Assembly (NCBI GenBank): GCA_028023455.1
Contig: JAQFVV010006215.1
Location: forward strand, 11,821,473-11,885,472
Origin: Epiperipatus broadwayi
Taxonomy: Eukaryota > Onychophora > Udeonychophora > Euonychophora > Peripatidae
Length of the DNA: 64,000 bases
Reading direction: 5' to 3'
Shown: one piece after another, positions 24,551-36,920 of the stretch
Numbering within the stretch: the first letter of the stretch is position 1
How the letters are laid out: the number at the start of each line of letters is the position of its first letter
Notes under the pieces: generated by a model
The model's database searches: none
What the model was told of the DNA's origin: nothing
Seen by the model: only the letters and a program-made list of their open reading frames with translations
Made by a program: the position numbers and the translations under genes

Positions 24551-26551
24551 GCTTTGAATCATTATCCCATGGTTTGGCAATTGATTGACAATGTTTGTGG
24601 AAAAACACATCCAATTAAATTGCATTCACCTTTTTCTATTAATTGCAAAATAAATTTTTTCCTGCTATTTGTAGATTTATTTTTATATTATTTTATAAAA
24701 GTCAAACAACATTCAGTATTTTATTATTGCAAATGTAGACATCAAATTTTATAGTTATCACAATTTTTGAAAATGTGGGGAAATATTATATTCATTGAAT
24801 AGTATTTTCAGTAATGCTTTGGTGATTCATATGGCTTATAAAACTAAAAAAATATAATGTACAATGTTTATTATATCAGTACCATGATGAATAATAATTT
24901 ATAAATCAATGTGAATTATAAGTAGCAGAATTTAAACAGTACAGCAATAATACATTAATTAAAGGATAAAACAATGTAAACTTAATAAAAGACTTTAGCA
25001 TTTCTAGAATTAAACAATTAACTTTTCTAAAGTAAATACCATATGTTGTAATCATTTTTCAATGTGAATGTGGAATCAAAATTTAAACAATTAAATTTAA
25101 ATAAAATTATTTATTATATGTTATTTATGACGCTATAATAAATATATATTTTATTTCAGTTGTGCATAAGGGAAACACCATAAATAGTTTAGACATGATT
25201 TTCTTTTACCTGCTTAAAACAGTTATCACATTAATGAATCACAAAGAGACAGTAATTGACAAATACTGATAACTGATCATATTAAACTGTGGGGTTGCAA
25301 ATCTCTTGATACATGCTCATTGCAGTACTTATCCTCCAGCAGTTTGCAGATGTAAAAGAGATAGTACAAAATGGATCATGCCTATGCATGATACAACAAG
25401 AAGTTAACACATACCTGCATATATGCAAACATTACAATATATATCCAGCAGAGTGCAGTTTTTCATACATGTAAACTACAGAGTTGTTAGATTGTGACAA
25501 TATTTACTAGATAGCTTGCAAATATTTAATGCAGATCACTCAAAAATTTTGGATACATGTGCTATTAGATTAATCTGATTTTGGCTGTGGTTTTATTTTT
25601 AATGAGATCATAGTTTGTGTACAATTGTTACGTAGCAATTTTACCTATCAATTACTAAACTTAAGCCATGAGTTATTACTGAAATAAAAATGAAATAATT
25701 TCTTTCTACATCTTCTATAAGGAATCTCCTATCACTAAACTTTATGAGTTAGACATAAATTTTCATTAAATATTTTTTTTAAAACTCAAACCTAAAGTAC
25801 GTTATATTAATTCCATTTACAAGTTTTCTATATTTCTAATTATTCATATCTGCTTAAAAACAATTTATTTTTTACAAATCTAACATTAAATTTGTTCATT
25901 TTAGACAATTCGATAGCTTTTATCTAAAGAAGTAATAGACAAGTTTGGCCTTTAACTCATTAAAAATAAGAAAAAGATTAATTCTAAAAATAATATTTCT
26001 TTTTTTTTTTTTTTTTAATAAAAAAAAGCCTCTTATTTGATTTTTATAACATTTTTAAATTTCAATTGTTCCATTAGAAATTTTATCCTCCTTATGTTTT
26101 TATATTAAATACAGTATAATAAATTCGTTAATTTTGCTCAGTTTACTTCAAACAATTAAAGCTTTTGTTGGGGGGGAAAAATCTAACCGATCATCTAAAA
26201 ATTGTTTAAATTGGCATCACTTTCAAAGATTTTTCTATTTGGTAATTTTAAAAAGACTGCCTCGTTCAGATTCAATAAAGATTGGTGATATCATTTAGAA
26301 TCATTATATAGCAATAATATTTATTTATCTTCAGTCAGTCATAGTTTATTTGATAATGATTTTTCTGTCCACCTAAATATTTTTTTTAGTTTTTTTTATT
26401 GAGGATTCTAAAATATATAGCACTTTAGATTATTTTCAAATTTAAACAGATAGATAAGGGAGATTGTTGAGTTAAAACAACAAGATGTTTGAAATTTCCA
26501 GATCAGTCACTTAAATGTCATATTAAATATGTAAACATTTGATGGTCATCT
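24551..26551. other. AT-rich spacer
   Basis: No gene recognised. A GC-richer block at 25,230-25,480 and a poly-T run at about 26,000 are the only distinct features. Confidence 0.35.
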
Positions 26552-27141
26552 GTATTTAAATATTTGACTATTTCCATCATCTAATATAAGTATTGAATGT
26601 CTTTAGAAAAATTTTATTTTATTTAAATATTCCAAATACATTCAACTGTTAGTAATAGCATATAACTTAGTATGTGCACAATCTTTTTAGAGGTATTATT
26701 CTCCTCTCTTCAGGTATTATTGCTGGTTCTGACCAATGACAATATTAGCATGGGAATCAAACCTGGATCCTTAGATTCTTGAATATTAATGTAATGCTAT
26801 AACTAACTGAGTCATCCTGCCAAAGGCAACAATCCACAGAAATTTCATATACTTAACTATGAGGTTCCTCCTGATTTCTCTACTTTTTCTTAAGAGCAAA
26901 GTTGATTAGTGCTTTCCATGCATTATGTTTAGTCACTCTAGGGTGACTTGTGGGGTTGTTCACCTTTGTCATGTGAGCAGCTTTTTTAAATTTTCTTCTT
27001 TGTATCTTTTCTTCTCCATCCAATATTTTGTTCTATTGATACATACATGGTCTGCTACTTTAGACATATGTTTTTCTCTCTTCTAATCATCAGTTTGTGT
27101 TTTTGCAATCACTTTTCAATGGGAAGACTGGTTCACCTTGC
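26552..27141 (-). repeat. inverted 3' end of PLE copy 1, left side
   Basis: The reverse complement matches 28,673-29,321. It begins in the GIY-YIG tail (IEK...KHKLMIRR, compare IEKQFQEHKLMIRR on the right) and continues through the tRNA-like segment to the outer end, which reads GATGGAAATAGTC. Confidence 0.85.
26745..26823 (-). promoter_or_regulatory. tRNA-like segment with Pol III A/B-box motifs in the PLE end
   Basis: On the minus strand, GGCAGGATGACTCAGTTAGT then TATAGC resembles a tRNA 5' end and A box. GGTTTGATTCC, about 50 nt on, resembles a B box. The equivalent segment recurs in the other PLE ends (about 29,047-29,130; 35,817-35,895; 36,650-36,710; 40,915-41,010; 41,610-41,690). The acceptor stem does not close, so this is tRNA-derived or tRNA-like and not a tRNA gene. 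Confidence 0.5.
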
Positions 27142-27299
27142 AAAAATTTGTCAAAATTTCATCTCAAAGTTTTTAGACTTTAGCATACAAGAGCCAGTAC
27201 TTTGTCAGAGATTCTAAACACTTTGTAGAATTAAAAGAACATGAAAATTTAAAGCATTGACATATTAGTAAAGCTTTGATGTGGAATGTTTATTTACAA

Positions 27300-27985
27300 A
27301 TGTACCATGTGAAGAAGCATTGTCTATTGTAAGAAAAACATTAAATGGTGATAATAGCTTATGAACCTGAACAACTCTTCCTATTGATAGTACAATGGAA
27401 CTATTAATATTATACATAACAACAACCTACTTTCAATACAATACAAAATTCTTCCAACAAATCAAGGAATAGCTATGGGCTCACCCTTGTCACCCCTTAT
27501 TATCAATATTTACATGAAAAAACTTGAAACCACAACCACAAAGACTACTCCATATCAATCTAAAGATCGGCTTTGCTGTGTTGATGGTACATTTGTTGTA
27601 TGGCCACATCAATAAACATATCTCCTTCAACCAAATTCACAATAGAATTACAACAATAACAAAAATTGACATTCTTAGATGTTTTTGTGACAAGACTCGC
27701 CATGGGAAAATCAAAACTACAATTTACAGAGATCTCATACATATAGAAAAATACATAGCAAATGCATCAAATCATACCAGAAACACAAAATATGGAGTTA
27801 TATTATTACTATGGAGCATTTTTAAACAGACAACAAAAAGAACCATAAAAAGAAAAATACAATTATTGGTACTGTAGCATATCCATACATACCAAAAATA
27901 ACAGACAAATTAAGGAAAGTCTGCAATCAGTATAACATCTGAACAGCTTTCCAGAGTCATACTACACTATGAGGAATTCTAAAAT
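27300..27985 (+). pseudogene. Penelope-like reverse transcriptase, degraded, first tandem copy
   Basis: Frames joined by eye show the PLE reverse transcriptase order. SLFTNVPCEEALSIVRKTL lies at about 27,287-27,350. QGIAMGSPLSP, the primer-grip/template segment, lies at 27,463-27,495. The catalytic box at 27,574-27,600 reads CVDGTFV where the family has YVDDTFV, so the second catalytic aspartate is lost. The following 117-codon frame (27,524-27,877) includes KIKTTIYRDLIHIEKYIANA, matching the conserved VYRKPTHTxKYL block. Stops and frame changes make it non-functional. Confidence 0.8.
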
Positions 27986-27989
27986 CATC

Positions 27990-28610
27990 ATTGATGATCA
28001 ATATTTACATAAAAGAACTTGAAAGCATAGTCATAAAGACTACTCCATATTCATCTAAAGTTTGCTTCACTATGTTGATACATTTTTTGATGGCCACATG
28101 GTGGAGCACTACTACAAATCTTCTGGAAACACATCAACAACATATCATCTTCAATTAAATTCTCAATATAATCAGAACAAAAATTGGCATTCTTAGCTGT
28201 TCTTGTGACAAGACTCCCTAATAGAAAAATCAAAACTATAGTTTACAGAAAACCCACATATATAGGAAAATACTTAGCATATACATCCAATCACACCAAA
28301 AACATGAAGTGTGGCATTATACTAATACTATGGTACAGAGTAAAAGAAATTTGTTCAGAAACCAGTGATTTTAAAAAAGAAAAGATTTATATAGAACAAA
28401 CTCTTTATAAAAAAAATGATTATCCATCAGCTATTATTAAGAAACCTTAAACAAACAACAGAAAGAACCATCAAAGGAAAAAAACAATTATTGGTAAACT
28501 ATAGTGTATCCATACATAAATTAAGGAAAATCTACAATCAGGTTAACATTAGAACAGCTTTCCAGAGCCATACAACACTATGAGGAGTTTTAATATCTAT
28601 AAGGTCTAAA
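27990..28610 (+). pseudogene. Penelope-like reverse transcriptase, second partial tandem copy
   Basis: This block repeats about 0.5 kb of the preceding one. AAGACTACTCCATAT recurs at about 28,039 (first at 27,541), and the tail CAGCTTTCCAGAG recurs near 28,555 (first at 27,943). It encodes NRKIKTIVYRKPTYIGKYLA (about 28,217-28,276), closer to the family consensus than the first copy. The catalytic region near 28,068-28,090 has lost residues (YVDTFFDG). It leads directly into the GIY-YIG domain. Confidence 0.75.
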
Positions 28611-28780
28611 CTTGAAATGCTGGAAAGCAAAAACTTCATCTATAAAATACCATGTCATTGTGGAAGAATATATATTGGTGAAACTAGTCATTCCATTGAA
28701 AAGCAATTTCAAGAACACAAACTGATGATTAGAAGAAACAAATGTGTTTATGGTAGCAGGTTGTGTATGTGCCAATGAAC
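28600..28780 (+). pseudogene. GIY-YIG endonuclease domain of PLE copy 1
   Basis: The plus frame at 28,629-28,723 reads FIYKIPCHCGRIYIGETSHS followed by IEKQFQEHK. It contains the Cys pair (CHC), the IYIG core of the GIY-YIG fold and the downstream EHK typical of Penelope-like elements. In intact elements this domain follows the reverse transcriptase and nicks the target DNA. The residues visible here are close to consensus, but the upstream frame is broken. Confidence 0.85.
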
Positions 28781-29321
28781 ATAAGTGATGATTTAATTGT
28801 TTTTAAATTAATGAACATATTTTTAATTGGGGAAACTACAAAAATCTTGTATAGAGAATGGAAGGTACAAAGAAGAAAATTTAAAAAAGCTGCTTATATG
28901 ACAATGGTGAACAACTGCATAAGTCAACTTAATGTGACTATACATAATGTATGGATACTATTAATCAACTTTGCCTTTAGAAAAAATGGAGAAATCTGGA
29001 GGGACCTCATAGATAAGGATATAAAATTTCTACTGACTATTGCCTTTGGCAGGATGGTTCCGTTAGTTAGAGTGTTACCTTAAAATTCAGTATTCAATAA
29101 TTTAAGGATACAGGTTTAATTCCCATACTAGTACTATCACTGGTCAGACCAGCAACACCTAAAGAAGAAAGTACAATAATACCTCTCAAACATTGTGCAT
29201 ATACTAACCTGTATACTATTACTAACTGTTGAATGTATTTGGAATATTTAAAAAAAGTTAAATTTTTTAAAGACATTGAATACTTATATTAGATGATGAA
29301 AATAGTCCATTATATAAATAC
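28673..29321 (+). repeat. 3' end of PLE copy 1, right side
   Basis: This is the inverted partner of 26,552-27,141. It includes the C-terminal coding tail, the tRNA-like segment (about 29,047-29,130) and an outer end reading GATGATGAAAATAGTCC. Confidence 0.85.
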
Positions 29322-29794
29322 AACTAAAATATCATCATCACAAATCTTCAGGAAAACATTTGGTGATCACATTTCTTAATCTAATTGGTTATGGCTACCT
29401 TATATAAGCTGAAGAGGAAAGTAGATGTCACTGTTATGCATAAAAAGTAGATTGAGTGATGAGAGCCCCAAGTAAGAAAACTGATATAGTTTTCAAATTT
29501 ACTTTAACTAAGGATACTATAAGAATCAAAACATAGATTTTCATGGGAATCTTTATTGTAGCTCAATTTTATAATTTACATGCATTTCAATAGAATCTTT
29601 AAATAAATAGTGTGCCATCTTAAGTTTTTCCATTTTTACATCAGTGAAAAAACAAATAAGTTCATTGCAGCAATTAAGATAAAATAAGTTTGACTTTATA
29701 TATGCACAAGGAACAGAGATAAAGCACCCCTACATATATTCTCATAGTATATTAGAGTGCCAAAGCCAAAATACTGGATGATAATAAAATTCAT
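29322..29794. other. spacer between PLE copy 1 and the RTE LINE
   Basis: No gene recognised. The 29,380-29,490 part is slightly GC-richer. Confidence 0.4.
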
Positions 29795-31535
29795 CATCAT
29801 CATTTTCAAATGGTATCAGCTCACTGCAGGATGAAGATCTCTCTGAGTTCATTCCATCTTCTCTGATCTCTAGCCTCTCTTCTCCCATCATCTCAGCAAC
29901 TTCCTTGTTTCATTCATCCATCTCACTTGTGATCTCTTTTTAGATCTTTTACAATCTCTTAGAATCCAGTTTAAAATTTCAACTCTTCACCTATTATAAT
30001 ATCTTCAACAATATGTCCAGCCCAACTCTATTTCAGTCTCTTAATTTTTTCAATGATGTCAGTAACACCTGTTTGTTCTCTCATCCGTGTATTTTGTTTT
30101 CAATCTTTTCTTGTTATTCCATACTTTGTTAAATAATCTGGAATCCTTATATATCTCTTCTGTTAAGTATCCAAGTTTCAGATCCATAAGTGAGAAATGA
30201 TAAAATACATTTGTTAAAAACCTTCTTTTTCAAGAACATAGACATATTTCCTTTTAATAATAAGTTCTTTCCAACAAAAGCATTCCAACCAAGTTTAATT
30301 ATATGATTAATTCCATCCATTATATTTCCATCTATAGTAATAATTTAAACAATGCATTTGTAGTTGTTAACTTCTTCTAACTCACATTATCAATTTTTAT
30401 TTTCTTTTTTTTGAAAAAATTTATTAAACATTACTTTAGTCTTTTTAATACTCATCTTTAATCTTACTTTCTTTTATCTGATAACTTTTGCAACATTTCC
30501 TGAAGCTCTGAAGCATTATTTGCAAAAACAACTACATCATCTGCAAAATCTAAATGACTTAAATAATGTCCATTTACTTTTACTCCCTTAGCTTTCCATT
30601 TTAATCCAAAAAATACTTCTTGTAAAACTGCTATAAAAAGTTTTGGAGATATAAAGTCACTCTATTGTACATCCTTCTTAATGTTAATCTTTTTAGTATC
30701 ATTATATAATCTAATTGCTGCTGGTTGCATTTTTATAAATATTCTTTAGACTGCGACAATATATTTGGTCTATACCTTGATAATCCAATGCTTTAATCAC
30801 TGAAGAAATGCTTATAGAATCGAATGTCTTTTTATAATCTACAAATGCAAAGCATAATGGCAACTCATATTCATTGATTTTATCTATAACTTCTTTTAAT
30901 ACATGGGTATGATTCACTATACTAAAACCACTTTTAAATCCAGTTTTTTTTTTTAGTTTATTAAAATCCAAAGTTTGCTGTGAATGAATTGTAATTATTT
31001 TGGTAAAAAATTCTGTACAGAACTGATAAAATACTGATAGATCTGTAATTTCTAATATCTTTATCATCTTTTTTAGATATTAATATTAATACTGTATTCT
31101 TTCAATCATCTGGTATATCTTTATTATTTAGTATATAACTTTTCCAAAAAAATTATATTTCTTCACCTGCATCTTTTAAGATATCAATTATAATTCCATC
31201 ACTACATGCAGATTTTCACTTCTTTATAAATTTGATTACATTTCTCACTCCTTCATTTAAAATCCTGAGTGTATAGCAGTTATAGAAAATATTTTTGCTT
31301 GTTCTTTATTGCTATATAATTTTTGATAGAATTCTTTTTTACACATTTTATGATCTTATCTTTTTTTTTTAGTAATAGTTCCTTTTTTTCCCTTATTGCA
31401 GAAATAAGTTTCCTATCAATACTAAGATGTTGTTTTACACTCTTGACACTTTTATTCTTTTCTAAAGCTTTACTTGCTAGTTCACAAACTCTTTTTCACA
31501 CTATTTTACAAAATTCAGATTTGCTGTTAACTGAA
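29795..31535 (-). pseudogene. RTE-type LINE reverse transcriptase and 3' end, antisense
   Basis: On the minus strand the start resembles the 56,090 copy (VKQHLSIDRKF near 31,400). It then runs into a 118-codon frame (31,067-30,711) containing FAFVDYKKTFDSISISSVIK and LKNIYKNATSSN, typical of non-LTR reverse transcriptase motifs. A frameshifted stretch follows, covering the LKWKAKGVKVNGHYLSHLDF-like region, the catalytic region near 30,540 and the C-terminal tail. The 3' end has a (TCA)n tract at 29,789-29,803, i.e. (TGA)n in sense. Several frame breaks make it inactive. Confidence 0.85.
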
Positions 31536-31989
31536 AGGAGGCCCTTTAATTCTTGTTGAAGACCTTGAAGGAACTGAACAAGGCAAATTTCTAATGCCCA
31601 CTCCATATGTTCTTGTCATTGCAGTAGTTGTTACTACATGATTATTCATGTAACATATGAACATGGATAGACTGCTCACCAACATGCATTAGCTAGTCTG
31701 GTGAGGTTATTGGCTTATTATTTCTGACTTTAAAATCAAGAAACACAATGGACTCTCTTTTCAGTTGCCTAATAGCTCTTAACTGAAATATCAATTGAGT
31801 TTTCTTGAAAACAGAATAAATGTGTGAGAATGGGTTTTTTTCTTAATAGATATTTACAATCAAGAAAGACAAAATTAATCATGGTTTTTATTCCCATGAG
31901 GCTGTAAAGTTGCCAGTCAAGAAAGCAATTAGTGACCAAAGACAGAAGATGATAAAAATCTCCTGACTGTGGACCCAGGCTGCCATTTG
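31536..31989. mobile_element. junction/5' untranslated region of the 5'-inverted RTE LINE
   Basis: This links the antisense 3' part on its left to the sense endonuclease part on its right. It lacks coding potential and probably derives from the LINE's 5' untranslated region, because it leads without a break into the endonuclease sequence. Confidence 0.4.
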
Positions 31990-32975
31990 ATGATGACTTT
32001 TTATTTATGTATTTACAACTCCAGATCACTTTCAAGTAAAAGAAGTTGAAGAATTGTAAGAAGAACTATTTAACATTAAATGGAACATTATTGGACTTTG
32101 TGAAGTTAGAAAAAAAAGTAAAGAAACAATTGATTTAGAAAATGGACATGTATTGTACTACAAAGGAACAAACCTTGGAATTATAAGAGGAGTAGGATTC
32201 ATTATAAATAAAAAGTGGAAGATTGATAGTATATGAGATGGAATGGAAAGATTAGTTATTCAACTTAATAGCAAATATTAAATGCAGATAATTCAAGTTT
32301 ATGCTCCAACAAGTTTTCATTGTAATGAAAAAGCTAGAGAATTTTTATATAGATATACAAAAGGCTTTTAATCAGACCATAATAACATTTTTTTAAAATT
32401 GTCATGGGAGATTTTAATGCTAGAATTGGTAAACAATTGAAAGATAAAGTAAATTTGGTTATGATGTCATAAATGAGAGAGGACATAAACTTGTGGAATT
32501 TGCAGAAAAAGAAAAACTTTCTATTATGAATTCTTTTTTTTTTTTTTTTAGATAAAATGTTAAATGGAAATGGACAGGAAACATCCAAATGAAAATATAG
32601 CAAAATTGGATTATATTTTGACTAAAAAAAAATATGTATTTCAAGATTGTAAAGTTTTTAATAAATTCAATACCGGAAGTGATTATCGATTAGTAAGATG
32701 TAAGATACATGTTAAAGCAAAAGGAGAGAAATAAAAATTATTTAGAAAAAACAATATTCACAATTGATATTCCTGATTTTCTGAAACACTGTAATGAATT
32801 TAAATTACAATTTGCAAATCGTTTTCAAATATTACCAGATTTTGAATAACTGCTATACTTTTAAAAACTGCAACAAAGATAGCTGGTAGAAAAAAGCAGC
32901 AATTGATCAATAAAATTTCTACTGAGACAAGACAATTTATGAAGAGAAGAAGAAATATGAATATATAATAAGATT
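31990..32975 (+). pseudogene. RTE-type LINE AP-endonuclease region, sense orientation
   Basis: Joined plus-strand frames show an apurinic/apyrimidinic-like endonuclease. In order they are NIKWNIIGLCEVR (about 32,077), GIIRGVGFIINKKWK (32,179-32,223), IIQVYAPTS (32,288-32,314), a frameshifted MGDFNARIG (about 32,405-32,432) and LDYILTKKKYVF then FNTGSDYRLVRCK (32,607-32,705). These are the catalytic motifs of RTE-type LINE endonucleases. Internal stops and frameshifts are present. The segment ends near RQFMKRRRN (about 32,930), roughly where the antisense 3' part of the element begins. Confidence 0.85.
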
Positions 32976-35019
32976 TTTTTTTTTTACAATCATTATATAA
33001 TAAGATTACCTGAAGATATTACTGTTAATGACAAAAAATTAAAAGTAACTTCTCACCAAGGATATCTCCTACTATTTTATAGAATCTAATTTAGTTTGTT
33101 GAAACCTATTTTTATCTTCTCTATACACTTTCATTTTTTTCTGTTTTTTTTTTCTTTTCTTATTTTATTATTTTTAATCTCTTAAAATGGCATAGAGATA
33201 AATTATCATCAATTTCTTTAAGTCATTATTCTTCTCATTGTACTAACTATAATAATACAGATGTATATAAGCAAACAAATTTCCATCTTTTAATTGACTC
33301 CAATTTTGAAACTAAAGTGTTTTGGGAATTATATTAATTACAAACAAGATTTGATTAGCTTAGAATATTTTTAACATTATTTAATCTCAGTAAATTCTGT
33401 GATTATACATATATATAGAAATGATTTCATCTAATGTATTTTATTAAATAATTATTTGAAAATTTATTCAAATGATGATGTACCGTGTTTGTATATATAA
33501 AGAATGATAGAATGTTTCTTTAACTTCAAGCAGTTTTTTTTTATCTCTCTGAATCTGCTGCCAAAGATCAGCCATCGTTTGTGTGACATCTAAACAAAAG
33601 CAAGAGTAGTGAGAAAAGAAAAAAAGATAAAAAATATATATATTTGCTTAAGCCGTAACCCTTTTTCTGCTACGATGTTAAAAAGCAAGAGATAACAAGT
33701 TATTGATTAAATTATCCATCAATTTCCTTATTCTTAGTTTAAAAAGCAGCAACAACAAAAAATAAAGCTAAAAAGTATATATATTTAGTTATACAATAAA
33801 AATTTTCACTTTAAAATTTGCTATGATTGCACAGTATATAAATGCTTTTATTTTTTTCTAAATATCATATACATTGTCAGTAGTAATTGACAATACAGTT
33901 TTAGGCTATGTGTTATTAGCTGCTACTTGTTTATATTATGTGACGCCATATTCATAAATTATCACAATTTAATGATAATTTACCTAATTGGTGATCTATT
34001 GTAGTATAATTTATCTTTCAAATGAATTTTAGTGAAGCAGCAAAAATAATAGAACAACTGATCAGTAAAATCAAGTAAAAATAAGAATGGTACAAATTTG
34101 GGGGGGGGGGTGGAGAGTTTAACACTTTATTTCCAATATTTTATAGAAAAGAAATTTAATATATATATATATGAGCAGAAAGTCTTTGGTATTTGATATA
34201 TGTCATGTAAGCTAAGATTACTAAGCTCTTTATATTTGATGAATAATTTAACTTTTTTGTTGAATTAAGTATCTTAATTAAGGCTGGCATGCCACAGATT
34301 TAAGATGATTGTGCAGACAAGACGAAGAAATTGGACAAACTGAAATCCAATACTTGATTTTTTTAAATATATATTTATAATATAAATATTTGTCAAGTAA
34401 TGCATTTCTTGTTGAGCTCTTTATTTTTTCTGTGAATCTGTAGAAAGCTTTAGAGAATTTAGAGGGAATATATGTTCTTACTTAGGTGATATGCAATCCT
34501 CAATCTTTCTAATCAATGGTTATAGATTGATGCTCTCAGACTAAATTCATCTTAATTTACTTGGAAACAATAAAAACTTTTTCCAAGTTTGATTCGTTAG
34601 ACTATTTTCTCTTTGTTATATATTTTCCATTATTTTCTCCTGATGAGGCAAAGATTTATACAAATTGACACATTAGATAATAGATTGATTTTAAATACTG
34701 GATTAAGTTTTTTGACTTTTTGTGAGACCTTCTGGAATAGTTTCATTTGCATTTCATTTTTTATTCAAGTGATTTGAGTATTAATAAAATGTAATTTATA
34801 ATCATTAAAGAAACTCCTAGGTGGGATAATGACTCGTTTACATATAAATATTGCTTCCTACTTCATTATAATGTTTTAATTATTATCAATATAGAAATAT
34901 GTTTTCAATTGAGCAATAGATATCTAAAACTTAAGCTTAAAATCAAAAACAAAAGGGTGCATATATTGCCATTAATATAATAATAATGAATTAAAAATTA
35001 AGGACTACAAGTATTTTAT
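32976..35019. other. AT-rich spacer
   Basis: No gene recognised. It contains a poly-G run at 34,101-34,110 and short (TA)n runs. Two similar blocks at 33,610-33,660 and 33,755-33,800 suggest a weak local duplication. Confidence 0.35.
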
Positions 35020-35590
35020 TCAGATTATTAATATATGTAAAACATGATGTATAAAATTAAATTATAGAAATAAACTTGAATAAACTAATTATATTAGAAA
35101 TATTTTGAATTAAGACAAAACATACCTAAATATTTGAAATGCATATACTGTATATATTTAACCAATGCTTATATATGAATCTAAAATTTGGATACTTTAT
35201 AGAAAAACAATATAGAGACTTCAAACCATACACCAAAGCACAGAAAGATGCAATGTTTATATGCTAGCAATAATAAGTAAAAAATTAAATACATAGGTAT
35301 GAGAAATGGGTATTATTGACATTATAAAAAAAATTAAATGGTTGAAATGAAACAGGAATGGACACTTTGCTAAAAAAATTAACAATAGAAGAATAGTTAA
35401 AGTTTTAAATTGAAACTTAAGAAATTGTTAAAAAAAAAGTTAAATAAAAAAATAACATGTATGCAATGGATAAATAATTAAGAAAGTTTGTGAGGTGATG
35501 AAGAGAAATTATTAATCAGAAAAACTGTATTAAATTTAAAATCACTCAGTAACGAACTATTAATATTTGAAAGTGATGATGATAAATTGA
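35020..35590 (+). mobile_element. RTE-type LINE 3' end, sense, truncated
   Basis: Plus-strand frames match the C-terminal part of the 56-57.7 kb LINE: QIINI (about 35,022), then an interrupted MLIYESKIW (compare VLSYGSETW), NIETSNHTPKHRKM (compare IQRLQTTQRSME). A TGATGATGAT tail lies at 35,575-35,584. Truncated at the 5' end with many stops. Confidence 0.7.
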
Positions 35591-35620
35591 TCAATGATTT
35601 ATTTAAACTAGATATGACAA

Positions 35621-36920
35621 TTGTAATAAATGTGTTGGATTATTTTTATCATCTAATATTAATTGTTAAATGTTTCTTTTAAAAATTCAAATTTTATTTA
35701 CATTTTTCAAATACATTCAACATTTAGGAATAGCACACCATTTAGTATATAATAAAATATTATGAATGGTATTATTTTCATCTCTTGCTGTCCAAATTAA
35801 TGACAGTACTAGCAAGAGAAATCGAACCAAGATTATTTAGATTTTGGGAATATTGAATTCAAGGCAATATTTTAACCAACTAAGCTATTCTATCAAAGGC
35901 AACAATCAGTAGAAATTTCATACACTTATCTATTATTTTTCCATTTTTTACATGCAAGCTTAATGAGTCATTTGCAAACATTATTAATCACCATACTATG
36001 TTAACTTATGGGATTATTTGTCATTGTCAGGCAAGCAGCTTGGTTTAATTTTCTTTTCTTTTTTTGTACATTTTCCTCTCCAACATTTTTGTCTTTTACC
36101 AATTGAACATATGTTCTCCTGTATATAGATGGTCTCCTGCTTTAAATAGATTATTTTGTTCTAATCTTCCATTTGTGTACCTGCAATCATTTTACAATAA
36201 AGCAACTGTTTTTACCAATGTACATTCTTCCACCTTGTTATTGTATTTCATAGATGCAGTTTTTGTTTTCAAGCTAAAGGTTGTGATTCCTCATACAAAC
36301 CGCATCTACAAAATACCATGTTAATGTGGAATTACACTTATTGGTGGAATTATTTGCCCAATTGAAAAATGATTAAAAGAAAAAACTGATGATTAGAACT
36401 AAAATAGTGTATGTAGCAGTGAATGTACCAATGAACATATATTGAATTGGAAAAAGACCAAAATATTGATCAGAGAATAAAAAGTACAAACAAGAAAATT
36501 TAAAGATTCTGTTCCCATGACAACAGAAAATAACCCATAATTTAAATTAGTGTGGTAATTCATAATGCTAGAAATTCACTCGTTAACTTTGCACTTAAAA
36601 AAAAGGTGAAAAAATTAGGAAGACTCTCATAGAAAATGTCTACCTTGGCAAAATAACCTAGCTAATTAGAGCATTTAATATTTACAAATCTGAAGGTTTA
36701 TGGATTTATTCTCATGCTATTATTGTCACTTGTCAGACCAGCAACACCCAAAGAAGAGAGGGAAATAATACATTTATAACATTGGACTATATACTAACTT
36801 GTGTGTAAGTAATAATAGATTAATGTATTTGAAAAGTTTAAATAAAGTTTAATTTTTCTAAAGACATTTAAGAATTATTGTTAAATTATAAAAATAGTCC
36901 AATATGTATCGACAACTAAA
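35621..36920. mobile_element. Penelope-like element copy 2, palindrome of two 3' ends
   Basis: About 640 bp of PLE 3' end appears twice in opposite orientation, head to head, meeting near 36,265-36,293. Both halves keep GIY-YIG remnants: the minus half near 36,200-36,260 (an ECTL...KTVALL-like stretch) and the plus half near 36,301-36,360 (NRIYKIPC then CG). Both outer ends carry the same terminus. No reverse transcriptase sequence is present. The plus frame at 36,064-36,324 is a by-product spanning the junction. Confidence 0.8.

Larger units (their letters stand above)
26552..29321 (+). mobile_element. Penelope-like element copy 1 with an inverted second 3' end
   Basis: The sense part (about 27,300-29,321) contains a decayed PLE reverse transcriptase followed by a GIY-YIG endonuclease and the 3' untranslated end. 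The left part (26,552-27,141) is an inverted copy of the element's 3' end, matching 28,673-29,321, so both outer edges are the same 3' terminus. Inverted or direct terminal duplications are known for Penelope-like elements. No complete frame remains, so the insertion is inactive. Confidence 0.85.

Noticed and set aside
28700-28740. CTGATGA...GAA, resembling the start of a hammerhead ribozyme core, in the PLE 3' region
   Set aside because: Hammerheads are known in Penelope-like terminal repeats, so I looked. This motif has no stem II and is explained by the coding sequence HKLMIRR. No full core was seen in any PLE end.
36064-36324. 86-codon plus-strand frame
   Set aside because: Spans the junction of two inverted PLE 3' ends. 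Most of it is antisense to the GIY-YIG remnant.
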